A stretch of 64,000 nucleotides of DNA from an uncultured beta proteobacterium (lineage in GTDB: Bacteria > Pseudomonadota > Gammaproteobacteria > Burkholderiales > Rhodocyclaceae). The translations under genes and the position numbers were made by a program. The stretch is from the NCBI GenBank assembly GCA_903886975.1, contig CAISOB010000026.1:1-64000 (forward strand). The letters are read 5' to 3'. The notes under the pieces are model-generated. The model made no database searches. It saw only the letters and a program-made list of their open reading frames with translations, and had not been told where the DNA came from. Positions 8,900-17,349 of the stretch are shown one piece after another. Numbering within the stretch: position 1 is the first letter of the stretch; each line of letters starts with the position of its first letter.

Positions 8900-9419
8900 G
8901 ACTGTTCCCCCATTCGTTCTTGTATTTAAATCGGTTGTGCGATTTGCACGATTGATCGCGCCGCTGTTCATCCGCCCAAACGTAAATTGTGAGCATTATT
9001 GAAATGACGTGCAAGCGCCGGACAAAAGCCGCTCTTGACTCAGGGGGTGCAATTTTGGAGAAACTTAGGCCGTCACTTGACTCTGATGCCGTAATTGACC
9101 GATACATTGGCATGAATCAGGGTGGAAGCGGTGCAGCCTTGCTTTGCCATCCGTCAAGCACTCTTTGGAACAAACCAACGCTTCTTCTTCTCGGTGCGTC
9201 TCTTGCGCCCTGTCGACAAGGAATTTGTAATTACAAGAATCTTCCATCGCTCAAGAAATGAGCGTCTGCTTTCCGATTCTGCCTACAACTGCAGTGGGTC
9301 GGCAGTACGCATCAAGTGATGTTGCAAGCTGCTGCCAAGCCAGACTAAAGCGTCATTCGACAGCTCCGCAGCCATTTGCTGCCGGAACGGTCTGGAATCG
9401 ACATGAGCGGGCGAATACC
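8900..9419. other. Non-coding gap
   Basis: About 520 bp with only short overlapping frames on both strands. No gene, RNA or repeat recognised; it may hold the remains of older insertions. Confidence 0.35.
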
Positions 9420-10175
9420 TTAAAGATACTGTGATAGGAATATCAGCGTTCTGCCGTGAGCCAGTGTAGCGGCTTTCTGGTTGTACATCGGCCGCCCCCA
9501 GCAATTGAAGCCGTGATCGGCGTTTGGGTAGTCAAAGAAAGTGGCGTTCGACCTGCCGGCAAAACTGCCTTTAACGTCGGTCACGGCACTTTGTGGAATG
9601 TGCGTATCGAGCCCCGCGTAGTGGAACAAGATCGGCTTAGTGATTCTGTCTGCAACGTTGAGATGCTGTTGGATTCCGCCCCCGTAGTAAGCCACCGCTG
9701 CATCGACATTACCAGTAGCTGCAGTGCGGAAGGCGAGTTGACCGCCGAGGCAGAATCCGAGAGTGGCAATTTTGCCGGTCACTTCGGGCAGCTTACGCAG
9801 CGTATCGACTGCACTGGAAAGGTCAGTGACGGCCTTCGTCGTATCGACTTTCTGAAGAAGTGCGCGAGCTTTAGCAGTACCGTCCGTGTCATACGTTAAA
9901 TCGACGCGTTGCTCCAAACGCCAGAAGATATCCGGTGCCAGCACGATATAACCATCCAAGGCGTACTGATCGGCAACGGCACGGATGTGTTCGTTAACGC
10001 CCCATATTTCCTGCACTAGCACAATGCCTGGACCGTTGCCGGTCGGCGGCAGGGAAAGATAACCAGAGAAGATTTCACCTTGGGCGGTATTGATGTTGAT
10101 CCATTGAGATTTCAACGTAGACTCCACAAGAGGGATTGATCGGCAGGCTCGGGGATTGGATGTCGTTCTTGTCAA
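9420..10175 (-). CDS. Dienelactone hydrolase family protein
   Basis: 251 residues of alpha/beta-hydrolase fold. The Cys-Asp-His triad typical of dienelactone hydrolase is visible: Cys in LGFCLGGQL, Asp in HYAGLDTHI, His in NADHGFNC. The oxyanion region VLVQEIWGVNEHIR also matches. Family members hydrolyse dienelactone in chlorocatechol and hydroxymuconate routes or act as general carboxylesterases. The best-supported start is TTG at 10175, with AAAGGA a few bases upstream; a GTG at 10127 is an alternative lacking a ribosome site. No aromatic-ring genes adjoin it, so a specific pathway cannot be assigned. Confidence 0.85.
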   Translation of the reverse strand: MTRTTSNPRACRSIPLVESTLKSQWININTAQGEIFSGYLSLPPTGNGPGIVLVQEIWGVNEHIRAVADQYALDGYIVLAPDIFWRLEQRVDLTYDTDGTAKARALLQKVDTTKAVTDLSSAVDTLRKLPEVTGKIATLGFCLGGQLAFRTAATGNVDAAVAYYGGGIQQHLNVADRITKPILFHYAGLDTHIPQSAVTDVKGSFAGRSNATFFDYPNADHGFNCWGRPMYNQKAATLAHGRTLIFLSQYL

Positions 10176-10330
10176 TATTTCCTTTCAATTGACGCGCCGG
10201 GATGAGCGAAGTTCCCGCTGATCAGCTTGCTGGGCCGACTGTCAGCGCAAAAGGGGAGAAGGCATAATGAGCGGGAGATCGATAAAGGTCCACAAGCGGC
10301 GGCTCAACTCAGTTATCTTCGGGAGACGGT

Positions 10331-11101
10331 ATGCGAATCGGATTTGTGGGCACAGGAACCATTGCGGAGGCCATCATCGAAGGCGTGACGAAATCTTCGC
10401 TCGCACCTGAGCGCATCGTCATTTCTCCGCGCAATAAGGATATCGCCGGCCGACTGGCGGCAATGCACGAGGTGGTGCGCATCGGTGACACGAACCAGGC
10501 CGTCGTCGATGAGAGCGATATGATCTTCATCGCGGTTCGCCCCCAAGTGGTCGAAGGGGTCCTTCGCGAGCTGACCTTCCGTCCGGGGCAGCACGTCGTC
10601 AGCTTGGTGGCGACCATCTCCGCCGATCAATTACGCGGCTGGCTCGGGGAGGAAGTCCTTATCACCCAGGCTATTCCTTTGCCATTTGTGGCCGATCGGC
10701 AAGGTGTGACCGCCGTCTTCCCGCCGAACCAGGAAGCCATGGACTTTTTCGCCGCGCTCGGCACCGCTATCGCTGCGCACTCGAAGGACGAGTTCGACCT
10801 CACCGCTTTGGCCAGCTCGCTGATGGGGTCTTACTTCGGCCTTCTGGAGGGCATCGCCGACTGGTTCAGCGAAAAGGGGATGCCGGCGGAAATCACCCGC
10901 TCGTATGTGGCAAGACTGTTCGCGACCCTTTCGGGTATTGCGACAAAATCCGCGCACAAGCCGCTGAGCACGCTGCGGCGCGAGTATTCGACCCGAGGCG
11001 GCCTAAACGAACAGTTGTTCGAGGAATTTGCCCACTTGGGCGGGGTGGACGCATTGAAGGGCGCGCTGCAGAAGGTGCACCTAAGGATCAGGGGAGCATG
11101 A
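10331..11101 (+). CDS. Pyrroline-5-carboxylate reductase-like oxidoreductase (ProC family)
   Basis: 256 residues. The N-terminal NADP-binding motif is MRIGFVGTGTIAEAI, with the ProC-like IFIAVRPQVV further on. The C-terminal helical dimer domain contains LMGSYFGLLEGIADWFSEKG and TRGGLNEQL, resembling the TPGG region of ProC. GGGAGACGGT precedes the ATG. It could reduce pyrroline-5-carboxylate to proline or be one of the related NAD(P) imine/keto reductases. Its solitary place in an accessory strip argues against its being the main proline gene. Confidence 0.78.
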   Translation: MRIGFVGTGTIAEAIIEGVTKSSLAPERIVISPRNKDIAGRLAAMHEVVRIGDTNQAVVDESDMIFIAVRPQVVEGVLRELTFRPGQHVVSLVATISADQLRGWLGEEVLITQAIPLPFVADRQGVTAVFPPNQEAMDFFAALGTAIAAHSKDEFDLTALASSLMGSYFGLLEGIADWFSEKGMPAEITRSYVARLFATLSGIATKSAHKPLSTLRREYSTRGGLNEQLFEEFAHLGGVDALKGALQKVHLRIRGA

Positions 11102-11376
11102 CCGATCCCAACGGGGCTCGCGGTATCGTGCCCTCCAGGACTCGAGGCAAACACTACGCGTCCACCGTCTGACCATCATCCAGCACCGCTGAATCAGCTT
11201 TTGATCTTATTCCTATTGGCGACCGCCTGTCTCTTGGTGGCCATGATTTCCGGGTCTTGGCCATGGAGGACTTGTGCTTCCGGAACTATTACTTAGGTAA
11301 TGGTCTAACGTTACGCAGGGCCCCGTGTGCCATAAAGCACATTTCCATTCACGAATAGTTGAGGAAAGGATTTGCC

Positions 11377-11682
11377 ATGCGACACCCCACCCCTTATCTT
11401 GACCCGGCAGCGCCAAGGACCATCCGTCAGAAACTAGGTTTGAACCAGCAAAGATTCTGGTCACAGCTGGGCGTCACCCAAAGCGGCGGATCCCGCTACG
11501 AAAGCGGACGCAAAATACCTCGGCCAGTCGGTGAATTGCTTCGCTTGGTTCATGTCGAGCACATTGATATTCACCGTATCAAGCGTGAAGACTTCGAGGT
11601 TCTTGAATATCTAAAGAGCCACGAACCGGAGCATTTCAAAGACCTCAAGAGGGCTGCGCGCAGTATGCGCAAAGCGGCGTAG
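11377..11682 (+). CDS. Small XRE-family helix-turn-helix regulator
   Basis: 101 residues. The start is the ATG at 11377 because GAGGAAAGGA lies just before it; a TTG 18 nt upstream would cover that site. Residues about 15-60 form a helix-turn-helix (IRQKLGLNQQRFWSQLGVTQ, then SGGSRYESGRKIPRPV), the WSQLGVTQSGGSRYESGR part being typical of Cro/CI-like proteins in betaproteobacteria. The C-terminal tail is short and basic (DLKRAARSMRKAA). No prophage or toxin gene adjoins it, so its target is unknown. Confidence 0.8.
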   Translation: MRHPTPYLDPAAPRTIRQKLGLNQQRFWSQLGVTQSGGSRYESGRKIPRPVGELLRLVHVEHIDIHRIKREDFEVLEYLKSHEPEHFKDLKRAARSMRKAA

Positions 11683-12158
11683 CTTTAGCACAAAACAGGG
11701 TGAATCAAGATAATGTACTTGTTCTAGCCGGTACGGGATTGGGCTATCGTAAGGCGTCTTTGCTCTCGATCCGGAGGCAGTCGTACAGCATCCCGAGCGA
11801 TAGAGCTTTCTTATAGAATCAATCCCGCTATTCCTGGCGACCGATTCGTTTGGATTCAACTTGAGCAGCGGTGTGCGCAATATCCGCTCCGCTTCTAGAT
11901 TGCGGATTGCATGGGCGGCGCGCCCAAGGAACTCTCCGGACCGCAATCCCGGATTTCAGTTTGGAATATATAAATGAACTGGGCAGCACGCTCTGGAAGC
12001 TGATGGCGCGTGATCCTTTGGGCGTTCGGCAAGTGTTTTCCAACATGGGCAGCTGGCGCAAAGGGTCCGGATACGCGTTAGTTGCCGGCACAGAAGAAGG
12101 AAGACTAGAACGGTAGCCAATCGTGTCGCTTCTAGAGCCCGTGCGTAAGGAGCCATTT
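11683..12158. other. Non-coding gap upstream of hemerythrin
   Basis: About 475 bp without a recognisable gene. An 81-codon frame at 11871-12116 (+) has no family or ribosome site. GATTGCGG (11898-11905) and CCGCAATC (11941-11948) could form an 8-bp stem enclosing a small GGGCG/CGCCC hairpin. Confidence 0.3.
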
Positions 12159-12551
12159 GTGGATTCAAAATACATCCTTGGCATTACCGAACTTGACTCA
12201 CAGCACAAAGAAATCGAGACCCTATTCACTGCGCTTCAGGACGCCGCTGAAAATAGGGATCGCTGCCACTTCCTTCTCGAGAGCCTGTGCGAAAGGCTGA
12301 AATTTCATTTCTATGTCGAAGAATCCATTATGGGAATCTTTGCTTATCCTGAATTCCAAGAGCATAGAAGATCGCATCGTGAAATTATTAAGTCGCTTGA
12401 AGGCTACAGAGACAATATATTGTCTAACGCAAAGAGCGAAAAGCTAAGGGATGATCGACCTATGCAGCTCTTCTTTGAGCAAATCCACTCTCAGGACGTG
12501 AGGTTTGCGGCGTTTATCAAGAGAAATAAGGAACGGCTGGGAATTCAGTAG
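12159..12551 (+). CDS. Bacteriohemerythrin
   Basis: 130 residues from a GTG at 12159, chosen because AAGGAG sits six bases upstream (12147-12152); a GTG at 12123 would place this site inside the gene. The di-iron ligands are in order: His in LDSQHKEIE, His and Glu in HFYVEES, two His in HRRSHREI, and His and Asp in QIHSQDVRF. Hemerythrins bind O2 reversibly at a non-heme di-iron centre, as oxygen stores or sensors in microaerophiles. It is a single-domain, soluble form, alone in its locus. Confidence 0.9.
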   Translation: MDSKYILGITELDSQHKEIETLFTALQDAAENRDRCHFLLESLCERLKFHFYVEESIMGIFAYPEFQEHRRSHREIIKSLEGYRDNILSNAKSEKLRDDRPMQLFFEQIHSQDVRFAAFIKRNKERLGIQ

Positions 12552-12750
12552 TGATCGTCCCGCCAATGGCCAACAATTTGGGGGGCCGGAAAACCGACAA
12601 CGTCCGGTTACTCAGTGGAACCACTTCTGCTTAGGGTCGGCAATACGCCTTTACGAATATTGAAAGCTGCCGCTGCGCGGGAAGACAACATCATTCGGCA
12701 GTTCGCGGCCAAAGGAGCGTGTAGTTATCGTCATCCAGTTTGCGTAGTGG

Positions 12751-12906
12751 CTAGGACGCGAACGACATGGGCGTCTTATGGATTCCGCGCGCAGTCGGGA
12801 CCTTGCACAGCTGTGACGCGGGGGTTGGGCCAACGCCATGGAACAGCAGGATGAACTGAGCGGGCCTCGCGCTGGCTTGCTGGAGCACGATCGAATCCGG
12901 GCGCAT
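12751..12906 (-). pseudogene. Truncated serine esterase (YpfH/carboxylesterase-like) fragment
   Basis: The frame starts with an ATG at 12906, one base after the stop of the dioxygenase gene, and reads MRPDSIVLQQASARPAQ then FILLFHGVGPTPAS, the typical opening strand and oxyanion-loop region (LLLFHGVG) of YpfH-like alpha/beta hydrolases. After about 31 residues the homology breaks and a stop follows at 51 codons, against roughly 200-220 in the family. The nucleophile and the rest are missing. It looks like a deleted operon partner of the dioxygenase. The family call rests on a short segment. Confidence 0.6.
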
Positions 12907-12907
12907 T

Positions 12908-13720
12908 TCAGACCCCGCCGAACATGAAGCTAGACACGGTAATGCCGCCGAAGAAACTATCTTCGTGGTAGACGAGCGTGGCTCTATCATCGCCGGCCGC
13001 CCCGACGACCACCATGAGTGGCAACAGATGATCCTCCTGCGGATGTGCGGCTCTGGCTGAAGGGGCGTCCTCCCATTCAAGCAAGCGCTTGATGCGTTCG
13101 GGCGGGCGGGCTGCCAGCAAGGTCTCCTGCAGCCAATGGTCAAATGCAGCGGAGGGTGTCTTCGCTCGCGGCCCGAATTCGCGCAGGTTGTGATAACTGA
13201 GTCCGCTGCCGAGGATCAGTACACCTTCATTGCGCAACGGCGCCAGAGCACGTCCGATCGCGAGGTGATCCTTTGGGTCGTAACCGCGTCTCAGTGACAA
13301 TTGCAGCACCGGAACGTCGGCCTGCGGGTAGATCACGGCCAGCGGAGAAAAAGTGCCGTGATCGAACCCGCGCTTCGAGTCCAGGCGCGCTGGAAAACCT
13401 GCGCCTTCGATCAACTCACGCACCCGTTCAGCGGTCCGCGGCGAGCCGGGAGCGGCATACTCGATGCGGTAGGTGTGCTCCGGGAATCCGGAATAGTCGT
13501 AGATCATTGGCGGGTTCTGGCTGGACATGACTGTAAAATCGCGTTCTTCCCAGTGCCCCGAAATCACCAGCACGGCTTTTGGGGTGATGCCAATTTGCCG
13601 CGGTATTTCTTGAAGCGAAGCCTCAAGCCTGTCGTAGGCGCCGTTCATCTGATCCTTCATCCAGGGCCACGGCCCGCCGCCATGCGAGATGAAGTAGGCG
13701 GGGAGAATCTGTGTTGCCAT
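12908..13720 (-). CDS. DODA-type extradiol aromatic ring-opening dioxygenase (class III)
   Basis: 270 residues, the usual length for the DODA/YgiD branch of LigB-like enzymes. Metal-binding and catalytic His lie in AYFISHGGGPWP near the start, ISGHWEER near residue 57, and the conserved RGFDHGTFSPL. GSGLSYHNLREFG is another hallmark. These enzymes open catechol-type rings or DOPA at a metal centre. It is likely the first gene of a two-gene operon whose second gene, an esterase, is now truncated. Substrate unknown. Confidence 0.9.
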   Translation of the reverse strand: MATQILPAYFISHGGGPWPWMKDQMNGAYDRLEASLQEIPRQIGITPKAVLVISGHWEERDFTVMSSQNPPMIYDYSGFPEHTYRIEYAAPGSPRTAERVRELIEGAGFPARLDSKRGFDHGTFSPLAVIYPQADVPVLQLSLRRGYDPKDHLAIGRALAPLRNEGVLILGSGLSYHNLREFGPRAKTPSAAFDHWLQETLLAARPPERIKRLLEWEDAPSARAAHPQEDHLLPLMVVVGAAGDDRATLVYHEDSFFGGITVSSFMFGGV

Positions 13721-13809
13721 TGCAATACTCCTCTGCTGTTGCAGGCGCGCCTACCCGCAGATGATCGCGAAGCCATCAAGAAGACACACCGGGGTCCCCC
13801 CAACATGGG

Positions 13810-14208
13810 TCATTCCCAATACGGCAAACGCTCGTAGTACGTGTGCATGTCACGGTGCCACTTTTCATTGGACAGCAAAGGCCAATGGTCCGGATCGAAT
13901 CCTGGCGCCTCATTCAATCTTTCCTTGGAAATATCGAGGACATATTCGTTTTGAATGTATTCGTTATTGACGAACTCGCTCTTCGTCACGTTGTACTTGA
14001 GCGCGCTGAACGGGATGGCGAACAGCTTCGTTCCCATGCCGAGAAACCCGCCAAAGGATACGACGGCATAGGCCACCTTGCCGGTACGCGGGTCGATGAC
14101 GATTTCCTTGACGTCTCCAAGCTTGTCGCCGTCGGGATTGACCACGTTCGTGCCGATGATGTTCGATGCCTTCATGGGCGAATTTGAAAACTCTCGCACT
14201 TTAGTCAT
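13810..14208 (-). CDS. PRC-barrel domain protein
   Basis: 132 residues from the ATG at 14208 (MTKVREFSNSPMKAS), with CAGGAG just upstream. Residues about 13-85 form a PRC barrel: MKASNIIGTNVVNPDGDKLG, then DVKEIVIDPRTGKVAYAVVSFGGFLGMGTKLFAIPF. Such barrels occur in the photosynthetic reaction centre H subunit and in RimM, and free-standing ones are often linked to stress. The C-terminal 45 residues end with HRDMHTYYERLPYWE. Monocistronic; exact role unknown. Confidence 0.85.
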   Translation of the reverse strand: MTKVREFSNSPMKASNIIGTNVVNPDGDKLGDVKEIVIDPRTGKVAYAVVSFGGFLGMGTKLFAIPFSALKYNVTKSEFVNNEYIQNEYVLDISKERLNEAPGFDPDHWPLLSNEKWHRDMHTYYERLPYWE

Positions 14209-14993
14209 TTTGGTGCTCCTGTTGAATGATAAAGGGATAAAAGAATTCAACAAGTCCAGTCTCCAAGCGAAGACCATCAGCCGTCGGCATGATACTTGTT
14301 GAATCACAGCCCATAAACTAAGCGGGCTAGGGCAATGACACAGTTCGCCAGCGTACATACCCGCGACGCATGTCGCGGAAACCGAAAGGCGAGGCGGCGC
14401 CAAATCGCGAATCGACACTGCCTTGGGCTCTTTGCGGGAATGTCCGCAGGCGATTACCGTCCCGGGTGCGCCACCGCACAGAGGCGTTACCTGCGCTTGT
14501 GCACTATTGCGATGCAGGCGCAGAACTGGATTCACTGCTCTGCTCCCCTAACCTAGAGCGAAATCAATGCAAGCAAAATCGGCAACACTCAATGCGGGTC
14601 GTCAGATCACGGTCATTACCAAAAGTCGTCGCGCCATCAATAGTCCGAGCCTGATAACCAGCCGAACCATCACCCAGGATCAGGCCAATCAACATAGTTC
14701 AGGCGACAGATTCGAAAAGAACCGCCAAGGCATTATCGGAATGCTTTGACCGAATTCCGAAAGTGCATAAGGCGGTAGAAGAAATCTCGCCCGCCATCGT
14801 TTGGCTGTTGCAGCCGAGTTGGCTATTGCCATCGATTGCGCTACCACCGGTGGAATAGTCCCGAGAAGCTTTCTGCGAACCAGAGCAAGGCAAGGCTTGC
14901 CCATCGTCAAATCCGCGAAACCGGATGTTTTTCCCCGCGGGCTCCCCGTCGAACGCGGTTCCAAGCAAGTTTTTCAGTATCATGCTCTAACTT
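14209..14993. other. Long non-coding gap
   Basis: About 785 bp, the largest gene-free stretch in the window. It contains a perfect 7-bp hairpin with a 4-nt loop (CCGCGAC GCAT GTCGCGG, 14361-14378). Short frames on both strands have no recognisable family. It marks the end of the gap-rich accessory strip; dense housekeeping operons begin after it. Confidence 0.35.
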
Positions 14994-16007
14994 ATGAGCC
15001 GACTACTGCTCGCGCCGATGGAGGGCCTCGCCGACTGCGTGCTGCGCGACGTGCTCACGCGCGTCGGCGGTTATGACGGCGCCGTCACCGAGTTCGTTCG
15101 CATTTCGGGGACTCTGCTGCCAACTAAAACCTACCGCCGCATCTGTCCGGAGCTCGACCATGGCAGCCGCACTTTCGCCGGAACACCGGTGGTCGTCCAG
15201 TTGCTCGGCAGCGATCCCCAGTGCATGGCCGAGAACGCCGCGCGACTTGCAGAGCTCGCCCCGGCCGGCATTGACTTGAATTTCGGTTGTCCCGCGCCGA
15301 CGGTCAATCGTCATGGCGGCGGTGCGATGCTGCTCGACGATCCCGAGCACATCGGGCGCATTGCATGCGCTGTACGCGAGGCCGTGCCGGCGGGAATTCC
15401 GATCTCGGCGAAGATGCGGCTCGGCGTCAGCGGCACGGGCCGGGCGCTCGAATGCGCGCGCGCGCTCGAAGCTGGCGGCGTGTCTTCGCTGGTCGTGCAT
15501 GCGCGCACCAAGGTCGAAGGTTACAGGCCGCCCGCGCATTGGGAGTGGATCGCCCGCATCCGCGCCGCGGTGAGCGTCGCGGTGGTCGCCAACGGCGAAG
15601 TGTGGACAGCCGACGATTATCGCCTGTGCCGAGCGGCAAGCACCTGCGCCGACGTAATGCTCGGGCGCGGCGCAGTCGCCGACCCTTTTCTCGCCCGGCG
15701 CATTCGCGCCATCGCTCCGGGCGACGAGGCGCTGGTCCCGGGATCGGCCGCAGCGGCTGCGGCGAGCGCCGCCGAGTGGCTGGAAGTCCTGCCGCTGCTC
15801 GCTGAATTCTGGGCGCAGGTGCAGGCGCGCGTCGAGGCACGGCACGCGCCGGGACGCCTCAAGCTGTGGCTCGCGTCATTGCGCGGCCGTTTTGTCCAGG
15901 CCGAGGCGCTTTACTGGGCAGTTCGCCCGCTGCGCGGCTGTGAGGAGACGAGCCGTGCACTCGAGCTGCATGGCGTTCCGGTCATCGCCGAGCTGCTGCC
16001 CGCCTGA
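14994..16007 (+). CDS. dusC: tRNA-dihydrouridine synthase, DusC-like
   Basis: 337 residues. FMN-dependent TIM-barrel reductase of tRNA uridines. The opening LLLAPMEGLADCVLRDVL is the Dus hallmark. The catalytic Cys lies in DLNFGCPAPTVNRHGGGAMLL, given here in its family context, and the phosphate loop in VVANGEVW with MLGRGAVADPFL. The short form with GLADCVLRD fits DusC (U16 in E. coli) rather than DusA/B; the position modified is inference. It heads a plus-strand operon with a TrmB-like methyltransferase and two small genes. Confidence 0.9.
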   Translation: MSRLLLAPMEGLADCVLRDVLTRVGGYDGAVTEFVRISGTLLPTKTYRRICPELDHGSRTFAGTPVVVQLLGSDPQCMAENAARLAELAPAGIDLNFGCPAPTVNRHGGGAMLLDDPEHIGRIACAVREAVPAGIPISAKMRLGVSGTGRALECARALEAGGVSSLVVHARTKVEGYRPPAHWEWIARIRAAVSVAVVANGEVWTADDYRLCRAASTCADVMLGRGAVADPFLARRIRAIAPGDEALVPGSAAAAAASAAEWLEVLPLLAEFWAQVQARVEARHAPGRLKLWLASLRGRFVQAEALYWAVRPLRGCEETSRALELHGVPVIAELLPA

Positions 16008-16011
16008 GCGC

Positions 16012-16701
16012 ATGCAAGCCAATTCGCGCGTTCCGACCAGCACCCAGAACGGTATCCACGAACAGTTGGCGCGTCTGCTCGAGCGGCATTGGCAGGCGCC
16101 GTACCTGAAGCCCTATGCCGATTACAATCGCGCGGCTTTTGCCGCCAGTATGGCGCGCCGCGAGGCACTGGCGCCCGCCGTGCCGCTGATCCTCGATTCC
16201 GGCTGCGGCGTCGGCGCGAGCAGCATCGCGCTGGCGCGCGCTTATCCCGACTGCTACGTGATCGGCGTCGATCAATCGCAGGCGCGTTTGCAGCGCGCCC
16301 AGTCCCGCTTGCGTCGGCAGGATACCAGGGCCGATGCGCTGCCAGCCAATCTCGATCTGGTGCGCGCCGATCTCGTCGATTACTGGCGCTTGCTGCGCGA
16401 CGCCGGCATCCATCCGGTTCGCCACTACTTGCTTTATCCGAACCCCTGGCCGAAGATCGGCCAACTCGCGCGGCGCTGGCACGGGCATCCGGTTTTCCCG
16501 GCGCTGCTTGAACTCGGCGGAGTGCTCGAATGCCGCAGCAACTGGAAAATCTATATCGACGAATTCTGCTTCGCGGTCGAGCGGCTGACGCGATGCCGGG
16601 CCATTTGCGAACCCTACTTGCCGCGGGACGCGCTGACGCCGTTCGAACGCAAGTACTTGAATTCCGGGCATGCGCTCTATCGGGCGAGCGTGACGCTCTA
16701 A
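16012..16701 (+). CDS. TrmB-like SAM-dependent methyltransferase
   Basis: 229 residues from the ATG at 16012, 4 nt after the dus stop. SAM motif I is ILDSGCGVGASSIALA, and motif II continues with VIGVDQSQARL. YPNPWPKIGQLARRWHGHPVF corresponds to the FPDPWPK motif of tRNA (guanine-N7) methyltransferase TrmB. The Pro-Asn-Pro variant and different C-terminus suggest a paralogue of TrmB rather than the canonical enzyme. Its place after a tRNA dihydrouridine synthase supports a tRNA-modification role. Confidence 0.82.
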   Translation: MQANSRVPTSTQNGIHEQLARLLERHWQAPYLKPYADYNRAAFAASMARREALAPAVPLILDSGCGVGASSIALARAYPDCYVIGVDQSQARLQRAQSRLRRQDTRADALPANLDLVRADLVDYWRLLRDAGIHPVRHYLLYPNPWPKIGQLARRWHGHPVFPALLELGGVLECRSNWKIYIDEFCFAVERLTRCRAICEPYLPRDALTPFERKYLNSGHALYRASVTL

Positions 16702-16764
16702 ATGGGGTTTGCCGCGCCCGGCGGGCTGCGAGACAATCAGCGCTTTTCGCGAGAGTGATCGTAC

Positions 16765-17100
16765 ATGCCAGAAATTGCCTGCCTTGCTTGCGGTGCCTGT
16801 TGCGCCGCATTTCGCGTGGACTTTCATCGCCTCGAACTGGCGGACGGCGAGTGCGCCGGCGTGCCGCTGGCGCTGACCGTGCCGCTGACCGCGACCCTGG
16901 TTCGCATGCGCGGGACCGATGCGGCGCCGCCGCGCTGCGTGGCGCTCGCGGGAGAAATCGGCAGCAGCGTCAGCTGCACGATCTACGAACAACGTCCCGG
17001 CCCTTGCCGCGAGTTCGCACCGTACGCCTCGCTCGGCGTCGGTGAAGATGCCTGCGATCGCGCGCGGCACCGTTACGGCTTGCCGCCGCTCACCCTGTGA
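16765..17100 (+). CDS. YkgJ-family cysteine cluster protein
   Basis: 111 residues. Cysteines are arranged as CLACGACCAAF near the start, then PRCVAL, CTIYEQRPGPCREF and EDAC, the pattern of the YkgJ family (putative Zn or Fe-S binding cluster). The function of the family is not settled. It lies 63 bp after the TrmB-like gene, and its stop overlaps or abuts the next gene. Confidence 0.85.
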   Translation: MPEIACLACGACCAAFRVDFHRLELADGECAGVPLALTVPLTATLVRMRGTDAAPPRCVALAGEIGSSVSCTIYEQRPGPCREFAPYASLGVGEDACDRARHRYGLPPLTL

Positions 17101-17108
17101 AAGGCCTT

Positions 17109-17333
17109 ATGCCGATACGATTTGAAATTCGCGGCGAGTTCATTCAGCTCGACCAGTTGTTGAAAACCACCGGCCTTTGCCATTCGGGCGGCTACGCCCA
17201 CGCCGAGATCGCGGCCGGCAAGGTGCAGGTCGATGGGCTCGTCGAGACGCGCAAGCGCGCCAAGCTGCGCCCGGGTCAGCGCATCGCTTACGCGGCGGAG
17301 ATCATCGAACTCGTCGGTGCCCCGCTCCCCTGA
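17109..17333 (+). CDS. S4-domain RNA-binding protein (YbcJ-like)
   Basis: 74 residues from the ATG at 17109, with AAAGG just upstream; a GTG at 17097 overlapping the previous stop is also possible. The whole protein is an S4 fold: FEIRGEFIQLDQLLKTTGLC, then SGGYAHAEIAAGKVQVDG and ETRKRAKLRPGQRI, typical of YbcJ-type proteins. It probably binds structured RNA. Last gene of the dus operon, convergent with pyrD. Confidence 0.88.
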   Translation: MPIRFEIRGEFIQLDQLLKTTGLCHSGGYAHAEIAAGKVQVDGLVETRKRAKLRPGQRIAYAAEIIELVGAPLP

Positions 17334-17349
17334 GCGGGAAGCGCCGCGT

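Noticed and set aside
11871..12116. 81-codon frame before hemerythrin
   Set aside because: No ribosome site, no recognisable family.
14361..14378. Hairpin as a terminator
   Set aside because: No T-run and no gene end close by.
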